Assembly (NCBI GenBank): GCA_034189325.1
Contig: JAXHUM010000001.1
Location: 1-24,248, forward strand
DNA from: JAXHUM01 sp034189325
GTDB lineage: Bacteria > Desulfobacterota > DSM-4660 > Desulfatiglandales > Desulfatiglandaceae
Direction: 5' to 3'
Length of the DNA stretch: 24,248 nucleotides
The position numbers were made by a program, and so were the translations under genes. The notes beneath the pieces were generated by a model that saw only the letters and a list, made by a program, of their open reading frames with translations, was not told the origin of the DNA and did not search any database. Of the stretch, positions 16,869-23,090 are shown piece after piece. Each line of letters begins with the position of its first letter. Within the stretch, counting starts at the first letter, position 1.

Positions 16869-18661
16869 CTCCTGCTCGGATTGGTTGTTCTCGAAGATCC
16901 TTTCAGAGGCCTCCCCTCCTTGTCCCATCCCCGGAGGCGGTAGTAATCGTCCACCATGTAGGCAAGCTCTTTTTCGGTGATGACGTGCCCTGTTTTGAGT
17001 TCCTCCTTGTGAAAACGCATAGGCAGCGTGTCATCCTTTCTTGTGAGACCCTCCCGGATATTAAAATGTCGCACATTATCTGATATGGTCCCGGCCGTGC
17101 GTGTCAAAAAAGGCCTATCCGCATCAAGGCCTGTGAGGCCGTGGACAATGTCTCCCAAGACCTCCCACGGATAGAGGTCCCGGTAGAAACGGCAGAGAAT
17201 TAACGCGTCGAGGAGCGTCAGACGATCTTCAAAATCAATAAAAAGCGCGGCCTTCTCCTCAACCACGTCCGGATCGATCATCCCGGAAAGCTCTGCCTTG
17301 TGAAAGGTGCCTCTCAGATGGCAGGCGCCTCGGTCGGAGACCGCGTAACCGAGCCCGACGCCTTTAAGGACTCTGGGATCGTAGCCCGGGGGCTCAAGCC
17401 CTTTGACATGGACCGCCAGATCTTCCAGTTCCCAAACATGGGCCGCATGACGGACACCCATTGCCAGGACCTCGCCGATCCCCTGCCTGAAAGCGATCTT
17501 ATGGAGGAGGTCGGCAATACCCTCAACATCCCCATATTCAATGTTAAGATCAATCCTTTTTCGTAATCCCGCTTCAATGGCAAAGGCGCAGAGGTTTCCG
17601 GCTGAGATGGTGTCGATTCCCAGGCGGTCGCATATATCGTTGAGATAGGCGATCTCCTCAATGCCTTCGACACAACAGAGGCCTCCAAAGGCAAATATGG
17701 TTTCATACTCCGGCCCCTCGATCGTGAGCCCTGCATGAGGGCCTTGAAGGATGGTGGACAGCCTTCCGCAGGCAAGGAAGCACTTCAGGCAGGCATGGGG
17801 CTTGACCTGGCATTTTTCGTGAAGGGCCTCTGCAGTGATGTTTGTCCAGTGTGGAGTCGTGCCCTCAGACCAGTATCGGGAGGGAAAGGCCTTGGCTTGA
17901 TTCGTCAGCCGGACCATGGAGGGCGTGCCGAACTTCTTGTAAGACATGGCCGAGTCGCTATCTCTCCCCTCCTGTGCGGTTCGGCGGGCCAATGCCTTTA
18001 TGGCCTTGGGGTCATACACTCTCCTTTTCCGGTTTCCATTAAAAACAATCGCTTTAATGCCTTTGGAGCCCATGACCGCTCCGGTGCCTGTGCGGCCGGC
18101 GGAGCGCCAGTAGTCATTTTCCACAACCGAGAAGCGCACCCTGTTTTCTCCCGCAGGCCCAATGACGATGCACCCCGATTTCCACCCCTTAGGAGGGATC
18201 CCGAACCTTTCTTTCACCCTGTTTTCTGTTTCGTAGGTAGAAAGCCCCTTTAGGTCTTCGGCATTATGGAAGGAAACCCTGTCCGGTGTGATCTCCAGGA
18301 CAATCAGCCGGTGGCTCTTTCCCTTGATGACAACAGCATCATAGCCGGCTGCGTCGATAGCCTCCGGGACACGTCCCCCGGCGTAAGATTCGGAATAAAG
18401 ACCTGTCTGCGGAGATTTGGTGAAAAGGCCATAGCGGGAGGACCCCCAAATAAGGCTCCCTGTGACAGGGCCTGTGGCGATAATCAGGCAATTCTTGTGA
18501 CTCAGGGGATCTACGCCGGGAGGGTTGTTTTTTAAGAGCAGGTATGAGGCAAGGCCCTTCCCGCCCAGGCAGGTCTCGATCAAGGAATCGGAGATCCCTC
18601 TCGCCTCGAAATCTTGTGTGGTCAGATCAATGATGAGTATACGGTTATAAAACCCTTTCAT
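16865..18661 (-). CDS. Aldehyde:ferredoxin oxidoreductase family protein (tungsten/molybdopterin)
   Basis: A 598-residue member of the AOR family, which oxidises aldehydes to acids (or reduces acids) with ferredoxin, using a bis-pterin W/Mo cofactor and one [4Fe-4S] cluster. The cluster ligands are in place: Cys291, Cys294 and Cys298 in ACLKCFLACG, plus Cys490 in ALILCRFYRD, nearly the numbering of the Pyrococcus enzyme. Other family blocks are GGKGLASYLL, SYAGGRVPEAIDAAGYDA and GRTGTGAVMGSKGIKAI. The frame opens at TTG 18670, but ATG 18661 gives the normal MKGFYNRILIIDL start. A 6-bp-stem hairpin sits just upstream. No ferredoxin or cofactor-insertion gene is adjacent. In a CoA-ester-degrading anaerobe it could interconvert aldehydes and acids; the substrate is unknown. 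Confidence 0.92.
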   Translation of the reverse strand: MKGFYNRILIIDLTTQDFEARGISDSLIETCLGGKGLASYLLLKNNPPGVDPLSHKNCLIIATGPVTGSLIWGSSRYGLFTKSPQTGLYSESYAGGRVPEAIDAAGYDAVVIKGKSHRLIVLEITPDRVSFHNAEDLKGLSTYETENRVKERFGIPPKGWKSGCIVIGPAGENRVRFSVVENDYWRSAGRTGTGAVMGSKGIKAIVFNGNRKRRVYDPKAIKALARRTAQEGRDSDSAMSYKKFGTPSMVRLTNQAKAFPSRYWSEGTTPHWTNITAEALHEKCQVKPHACLKCFLACGRLSTILQGPHAGLTIEGPEYETIFAFGGLCCVEGIEEIAYLNDICDRLGIDTISAGNLCAFAIEAGLRKRIDLNIEYGDVEGIADLLHKIAFRQGIGEVLAMGVRHAAHVWELEDLAVHVKGLEPPGYDPRVLKGVGLGYAVSDRGACHLRGTFHKAELSGMIDPDVVEEKAALFIDFEDRLTLLDALILCRFYRDLYPWEVLGDIVHGLTGLDADRPFLTRTAGTISDNVRHFNIREGLTRKDDTLPMRFHKEELKTGHVITEKELAYMVDDYYRLRGWDKEGRPLKGSSRTTNPSRS

Positions 18662-18675
18662 TCTTGCCAATGTCT

Positions 18676-18691
18676 CCGGCCCTGAGGCCGG
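18676..18691 (-). repeat. Small GC-rich hairpin before the AOR-family start
   Basis: CCGGCC and GGCCGG form a perfect 6-bp stem around a 4-base loop. On the minus strand the structure ends 14 bases before ATG 18661, and its last bases run into GGAGA, the only purine-rich ribosome-binding candidate. It could therefore partly mask the site. It has no T-run on either strand, so it is not an obvious terminator for the upstream cyclophilin-FKBP gene. Confidence 0.35.
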
Positions 18692-18751
18692 TTAAATCAC
18701 GGGGTCACGGCTTTTTCAAAGACAGGGGGAAAAAGGGACGTCGCCTCGAAT

Positions 18752-19783
18752 TCAAAAGTCCAGGAGTTTAACATAAAAGACCAAATAGGCGTTTGGAGGG
18801 ATAACGCCCCCAGCTCCCCTTGAGCCGTATGCCAGATTCGGCGGTATAATCAATGTGCGCTCTTCACCCTTTGTCATAGAAAGGAAGGCCTCGTCCCAGC
18901 CTTTGATAACTCTTCCCCTTCCCACATCAAAGCTGAAGGGTTTTCCCCGATCAACGGAACTGTCGAATTTCTTGCCGTTCAGCAGGGTCCCGGTATAATG
19001 GACCGTGAGTCTTGTGCCGGGCTTGGGGGTTTTGTCGCCTGAACCCTTCCCTGTGACAACATACATGAGGCCTGAGGGTGTTGTCACAGCCTTAGGCCAC
19101 TTCTGAAGGATCAGGGCCCTCTGCCTTTGCTCCGCCTCCATCCTCTTTTTGGCCTCCTTATCTTCCGCCTGTTTCAATAGTTTTTCAAAGGCAGTCTGAT
19201 CGGTCGCAAAAGTCTTTGCTTCTTCCCCCACGCGGATGATCGACACCCTCTTTATGGCGTCACCCTTACGAATTGTATCCACCACCTCCTGGCCGGTGAC
19301 GACTCGACCGAACACGGTATGTCTGTCATCAAGCCATGGCGTGGCCTTGTGGGTAATAAAAAACTGGCTCCCGTTGGTTCCTGGTCCGGCATTGGCCATG
19401 GATAGAATCCCTGGGCCTTCGTGGCGCAAGTTTGGGTGAAACTCATCGGGGAATTTGTAGCCGGGGCCTCCCCTGCCGGTGCCCAGAGGGCACCCTCCCT
19501 GTATCATGAAGTCTTTGATGACCCGGTGAAAAACAAGTCCATCGTAAAAACGGACGCCTTTGCCTCGATTTGAGTCTTTTGCGCCTTCTGCAAGACCCAC
19601 AAAATTGGCCACGGTCAAGGGCGTCTTTTCAAATTCAAGGGCCAGGAGAATATCGCCCCTGTCAGTGACAATCTTTGCGTAGAGTCCATCGGCAAGAGTG
19701 TCCTTTTGAGTCGCTCCAATCTCCAGACATGGACAGAGTGCCATGGCTGCTAACAAAAAAAAGAGGGAAGAGAGTTTTTTCAT
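18752..19783 (-). CDS. Secreted cyclophilin-FKBP fusion peptidyl-prolyl isomerase
   Basis: A 343-residue exported protein joining two unrelated prolyl-isomerase folds. MKKLSSLFFLLAAMALC begins a Sec signal peptide with likely cleavage after EIGA (about residue 25). The cyclophilin domain (about 32-185) has FHRVIKDFMIQGG with the catalytic Arg, GTNGSQFFIT, and PWLDDRHTVFGRV with Trp. A charged, probably helical linker (about 195-230, rich in Lys/Glu/Arg) follows. The FKBP domain (about 240-343) has VHYTGTLLNGKKFDSS, VIKGWDEAF and AYGSRGAGGVIPPN. AAAGGAG sits 8 bp before ATG 19783, which decides the start over the longer open frame to 19828. It probably assists folding in the periplasm. Dual-family immunophilins are known but uncommon. 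The AOR-family gene lies 90 bp downstream on the same strand. Confidence 0.9.
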   Translation of the reverse strand: MKKLSSLFFLLAAMALCPCLEIGATQKDTLADGLYAKIVTDRGDILLALEFEKTPLTVANFVGLAEGAKDSNRGKGVRFYDGLVFHRVIKDFMIQGGCPLGTGRGGPGYKFPDEFHPNLRHEGPGILSMANAGPGTNGSQFFITHKATPWLDDRHTVFGRVVTGQEVVDTIRKGDAIKRVSIIRVGEEAKTFATDQTAFEKLLKQAEDKEAKKRMEAEQRQRALILQKWPKAVTTPSGLMYVVTGKGSGDKTPKPGTRLTVHYTGTLLNGKKFDSSVDRGKPFSFDVGRGRVIKGWDEAFLSMTKGEERTLIIPPNLAYGSRGAGGVIPPNAYLVFYVKLLDF

Positions 19784-20044
19784 TCGAAACTCCTTTGAAG
19801 ATGAGGCTTCCATAGTGAATACAGCCAATGAGCCCCTGTGGCACGCAGCATACGACTTGGGGCGCTCTTATATTCTGTTTTGGCTCTTATATCATAACTG
19901 CCTTGAGAAATCAAAGCGGACCGCTCATTAGGGAACGGCTTTGACCGATGAGGAGGGATATTCCGATTGACATTTCCTCGCGGATTTCCAAGACTACAGA
20001 TTATCCATCCCCTTTCATTTCCCGAGCAAAGGAGATCGACATCC
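19784..20044. promoter_or_regulatory. Divergent intergenic region with tandem GCTCTTATAT
   Basis: This 261-bp region separates the divergent isomerase-fusion and HD-protein genes and must hold both promoters. The clearest structure is a 10-bp direct repeat GCTCTTATAT at 19864-19873 and 19883-19892, a period of 19 bp or about two helical turns. The AT-rich repeats read ATATAAGAGC on the minus strand and could include the -10 of the isomerase gene. TTGACA occurs at 19967-19972 upstream of the HD gene, but no good -10 follows at 17 bp. AAAGGAGA precedes the HD start. Confidence 0.4.
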
Positions 20045-21400
20045 ATGGACAGTGATAAAATCATACAACAGACGCAGGACACCCAAGAGGGCTTCAGCAA
20101 TGAGTTGCTTTCCTTTTCACAAGGTATATCCCTGGATTGGCTGGATCAGCATAGGGGGGCGATTCAGAGAACACCTGAATTCCAAAGGCTGGTCGAGCTG
20201 TTTCCACCCCTGGAGGAGCGCTTTCGACAGTGGGAGGAAAACGATCCCCCAGAATTCCTGAGGACTCTTGTGCATACCTTTCAGACCCAGGCGGCCTATA
20301 ACCGGGTCTGTGCAGGGTCCTTTCCCGAAAGCGGCCTGGAAGAGGCCGTGATAAAGAAGGTCAAGGACCTGGCCGATCGGGTATTCTCTTTCTCGCCGAT
20401 TCTCCTGCCTGTGATCCTCTGGCTCCATGATATTGGAAGGTCTGAAGACAAGCAGAGACATAACGAAAAGAGCGCTGAAATGATTTCGGCACTCAGACTC
20501 CTTGACGATAGGGGGTTCATGGAGGAAGAGATCAGGCTGATACGGACAGTCGTGCAATATCATCTGCTTATTGGGACCCTTTACACAGGGGAATCTTCCT
20601 ATCTTTCGTTCTACCAACTCATTGACGACAAGGCGTTTGGGCCGATTCTTGAGGATCCCTCATCGACCGCCCGCTTTCTGGATTCCCTGACTCTTTTTAC
20701 CATAATAGACGTGTGGGGCTACCACATCAATGATATTTCTCCCATTATGATAGACAACTATCTGGACATCCGGAGGGAGATGGCGTCTGTCTTTTCAGAT
20801 GCAGACGACCTGGAGGCGATAAAATCGGGGTTGCGGGAGAGGTCGAGGAGGCATGTGGACTGGCGCCTGATGGGTTTTATGATGGCCTTTTCCAAGATCG
20901 GAAAAAGACCCCATCTCACCCTCGATTTCTATCGGGACTTGATCCTCAGGGGCTTTGAAGCCTACAAGGCGAGGGAGCAGTTAGCCTTTGATTGGGATGA
21001 ATTCAAGGAGAAGTCTCTTCACAGACTCGATCAGGTCCAATTCAAGTATGGGCTTGGTGTCCTGATACCTCTGGGCTATGGAGGGACCGGAAGAAAGATG
21101 CACCTCAAGGATGATACCCTTGTCAGTCCCGATCTCTTTCATCTCCTGATTTGTATTAATAATCGTATAGAGGAGGAGGAAAAGAACTCCCGCTGCATTC
21201 CCGATTCCATCTGGAATGTCCTGTTCAAGGGATACCCTCCATGGAACCGATATACCAACTTTTTTGAGAGGTTGAAGGACCCGGGCCTGATAGGGGAGAT
21301 CATCAGTCAAGGAGAAGTGCATGTCGATGAGAAAGAGGGGGTCAACACACTCATTGTCAATTATAGAGGCTACTGGAACGATCTCGAAAGCGAGATGTGA
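20045..21400 (+). CDS. HD-domain protein, function unknown
   Basis: A 451-residue soluble protein with an HD metal-dependent phosphohydrolase-type core. Candidate metal ligands in order are His77 (LVHTF), His128-Asp129 (LWLHDIG), His139 (RHNEKSAEM), His173 (VQYHLL) and Asp222 (FTIIDVW). The spacing resembles HD superfamily proteins with an expanded helical insert. The C-terminal ~200 residues have no motif I recognise. The frame runs open from 19967, but AAAGGAGA lies 11 bp before ATG 20045 and I use that start. No nucleotidyltransferase, GGDEF or RelA-type domain is fused. The gene is alone, divergent from the isomerase fusion and convergent with the selenoprotein gene. I cannot assign a substrate. 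Confidence 0.75.
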   Translation: MDSDKIIQQTQDTQEGFSNELLSFSQGISLDWLDQHRGAIQRTPEFQRLVELFPPLEERFRQWEENDPPEFLRTLVHTFQTQAAYNRVCAGSFPESGLEEAVIKKVKDLADRVFSFSPILLPVILWLHDIGRSEDKQRHNEKSAEMISALRLLDDRGFMEEEIRLIRTVVQYHLLIGTLYTGESSYLSFYQLIDDKAFGPILEDPSSTARFLDSLTLFTIIDVWGYHINDISPIMIDNYLDIRREMASVFSDADDLEAIKSGLRERSRRHVDWRLMGFMMAFSKIGKRPHLTLDFYRDLILRGFEAYKAREQLAFDWDEFKEKSLHRLDQVQFKYGLGVLIPLGYGGTGRKMHLKDDTLVSPDLFHLLICINNRIEEEEKNSRCIPDSIWNVLFKGYPPWNRYTNFFERLKDPGLIGEIISQGEVHVDEKEGVNTLIVNYRGYWNDLESEM

Positions 21401-21418
21401 ATCTTCGGCTGGGTGTGC

Positions 21419-21582
21419 GGAGCCTAGGGGGTCTCATACAGTCACTCTATAAACCTTGTAGGGAATGTGGGCGAATATCTGATGCCCGGCGGGAACGAAA
21501 GGTAGGGGGAACTATTCGCCCACTGCCGAGTGTGTTGCGTATTCATTTTGATAGAGTCCCTGTATGAGACCCCCCAGGCTCC
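21419..21582. repeat. 164-bp palindromic element with 32-bp terminal inverted repeats
   Basis: The left arm 21419-21450 and right arm 21551-21582 are inverted copies matching at 29 of 32 positions. A second, perfect 11-bp inverted pair, GTGGGCGAATA (21467-21477) and TATTCGCCCAC (21513-21523), lies nested inside, so the whole stretch can fold into a two-tier cruciform or hairpin. It begins 18 bp after the HD-gene stop and ends 4 bp before the selenoprotein stop, filling the convergent gap. No open frame, T-run or clear target-site duplication was found. It looks like a MITE-type or REP-like element, or a structured bidirectional transcript end. Confidence 0.7.
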
Positions 21583-21586
21583 CCAT

Positions 21587-22228
21587 CTACAGTTTTTGCA
21601 AAGTCACCGGATGGTTGTCTTGAATGATATTAGAGACAAACTCCTTTAATGCCTCGTAGGGTTGCGCCCCCACCAAGAACCGACCGGCAAGAAAGAGTGT
21701 CGGGACGACCGTGACGCCGAGTTGCTGGGATAAACGCCAATCGTCGTTTACAGCTTTTTCAAAGGTCTTCTCTGCGAGAACCCTCTCGGCTTTGTGGGGA
21801 TCCAGGCCCACCTCGCGACAAAGGGCCTTCAGGACCGTTAGGTCGGCAATGTTTTTGCCCTCGCCGAAATAGGCCCGAAAAACAGCGTGATGATACGCGT
21901 CGCCGCAGCCTGCCTCTTCAGCCCATTTGCCCAGTTCCGTGGCCCGGCGGCTGTTATAGGTCATGGTCCTGTCTGCGAAAGGGAGGTGTAAGTCCTCTGC
22001 CACATGCCTCATCCTTTCCAGGACCTCGTTGATATCGACGCCTCTGCCGGCAAACAGCTCTTCCAGCGACTGTCCCTCCTCAGGTGTTTCCGGGTGAAGG
22101 GGGAAGGCGAGCCACTTTACAGCAATCTTCTGTTCTCTTTTCAGCTTTTCAATACGCCCGGTAATGAAATAGCACCATGGTCACGCATAATCGGAAAAGA
22201 CTCTGAGAGTCAACGGCTCGTCCGGCAT
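21587..22228 (-). CDS. DsbA/FrnE-family oxidoreductase, selenoprotein (UGA = Sec16)
   Basis: A 213-residue thioredoxin-fold oxidoreductase of the DsbA/FrnE family. From ATG 22228 the frame reads MPDEPLTLRVFSDYA, then TGA (22181-22183), then PWCYFITGRIEKLK, continuing uninterrupted to TAG 21587. Family members have CPWC here, so the single stop falls exactly on the first active-site cysteine and gives U16-P-W-C19. The rest of the fold is intact, including the cis-proline loop GVTVVPTLFLAGRFLVGAQP near the C-terminus. GGAG lies 8 bp before the ATG, inside the end of the nitroreductase gene, whose stop is 3 bp upstream, so the two are cotranslated. A SECIS-like hairpin follows the TGA. A conventional caller would start at 22012 and lose the active site. 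The alternative is a nonsense pseudogene, which I consider unlikely. No selA, selB, selC or selD gene is in the window. Confidence 0.88.
22144..22173 (-). promoter_or_regulatory. SECIS-like hairpin downstream of the UGA
   Basis: On the minus-strand RNA, starting 8 nt after UGA, the segment folds as GCU-(A)-UUUCA-(U)-UAC, loop CGGGC, then GUA-(U)-UGAAA-AGC. That is 11 base pairs with one bulged A and one U-U mismatch. The apical loop has G at its second to fourth positions, about 22-24 nt after the UGA, within the spacing known for bacterial SECIS elements that bind SelB. Nearly all of it is coding sequence, as in bacteria generally. Confidence 0.75.
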
Positions 22229-22231
22229 GGC

Positions 22232-23053
22232 TTATCTCCATGTAATAGTGGGTGGTTTACGTTCAGGCAGACGGTGGTAAGGGAACTTCGGATATCCCAC
22301 CATAATGGGGTAATAGTGGGGATGTCCTTCAGGCAACCCCACAGCCTCCTTGAGAGGCGGCCAATGGAGAAGGGCTCCTTGAAGAAGCCCGGCCCAACAA
22401 GCCCCGAGCCCCAGTTTGGGGGCGAACAGGTCCAGATAGGTCAGGGCAATAGCCACGTCCACCGTCCCATTGACGTCTTCTGAAGGGGCCGAGGGGATAA
22501 TCACAGCCGGTGCCTTTCTGAGCACAGTGTCCTTTCCTTTGTGCCATGCGGCAATAATATTACGGAAATAGAGTTCTGTTGCCCGGTCGCCCTTCTTTAC
22601 CAGGTATTGCATCCAGTCAATGGTCATCTTGGCAAGCTCATCTATCTGAGATCTATCCGTAAACACCAGCCATTGAATAAGCTGTGCGTTGCCGCCCGTA
22701 GGGGCATAACGGGCGATCTCAATGAGCCTTTCTATCTTCTCTTTTTCTACCTCTCTCTCATCAAATACTCGGATCGAGCGTCTGGATCTGAGAAATTGAA
22801 CAGCCTGAAACTCATCAATGACAAGGTCCTTGTTGATGGAAGGGCTCATCTCAAGGGGGACCTTTTGGGTGCTGAGGGCCCCGTTGGGACAAACAGCCAC
22901 GCAATGCCCGCATATCAGACAGGCCTCGTCGCCACCGGGGATCAACTCGGGATACCCGTGGTTTTTTCCAAGCCTGATGATTCCCAAGGGGCATTCATGA
23001 ACACAGATACCATCTTTCTTGCAATTTGTCTTATCGATCATTAATTGATTCAT
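22232..23053 (-). CDS. Nitroreductase with N-terminal two-cluster ferredoxin domain
   Basis: A 273-residue FMN-type nitroreductase fused to a ferredoxin module. The N-terminal ~60 residues have Cys11-x2-Asp14-x2-Cys17-x3-Cys21-Pro, then CLICGHCVAVCP (Cys45, 48, 51, 55). The second set is a standard [4Fe-4S] motif. In the first, Asp takes a cysteine's place, as in Pyrococcus ferredoxin. The nitroreductase domain follows with RSRRSIRVF (FMN phosphate contact) and APTGGNAQ, and ends with GYPKFPYHRLP. The frame opens at GTG 23062, but that codon is part of the AGAGGTG ribosome site for ATG 23053, which I use. It would pass electrons from ferredoxin-like clusters to FMN; the physiological acceptor is unknown. 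It precedes the selenoprotein with a 3-bp gap, so the two probably work together in redox chemistry (inference). Confidence 0.9.
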   Translation of the reverse strand: MNQLMIDKTNCKKDGICVHECPLGIIRLGKNHGYPELIPGGDEACLICGHCVAVCPNGALSTQKVPLEMSPSINKDLVIDEFQAVQFLRSRRSIRVFDEREVEKEKIERLIEIARYAPTGGNAQLIQWLVFTDRSQIDELAKMTIDWMQYLVKKGDRATELYFRNIIAAWHKGKDTVLRKAPAVIIPSAPSEDVNGTVDVAIALTYLDLFAPKLGLGACWAGLLQGALLHWPPLKEAVGLPEGHPHYYPIMVGYPKFPYHRLPERKPPTITWR

Positions 23054-23090
23054 ATGTCGCACCTCTGTTTGAGTGTTTTCTTAGTAAAAT

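Noticed and set aside
18676..18691. GC-rich hairpin as a rho-independent terminator
   Set aside because: No T-run follows the stem on either strand.
19767..19783. Lipoprotein signal in the cyclophilin-FKBP fusion (Cys17, Cys19)
   Set aside because: The residue before either cysteine is Leu or Pro, not the small residue a lipobox needs.
21419..21582. A full insertion sequence
   Set aside because: Only 164 bp, no open reading frame and no target-site duplication that I can see.
21587..22012. A 141-residue protein starting at ATG 22012
   Set aside because: It lacks the CPWC active site and has no ribosome site. The homologous sequence continues upstream in the same frame through a TGA to ATG 22228.
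22181..22183. TGA as a pseudogene nonsense mutation or frameshift
   Set aside because: The frame is the same on both sides, only one stop is present, it hits exactly the catalytic cysteine, and a suitable hairpin follows. Not excluded without the host's selenocysteine genes.
22004..22483. A 159-codon plus-strand open frame spanning the nitroreductase/selenoprotein junction
   Set aside because: It is antisense to two real genes; the translation has no motif.
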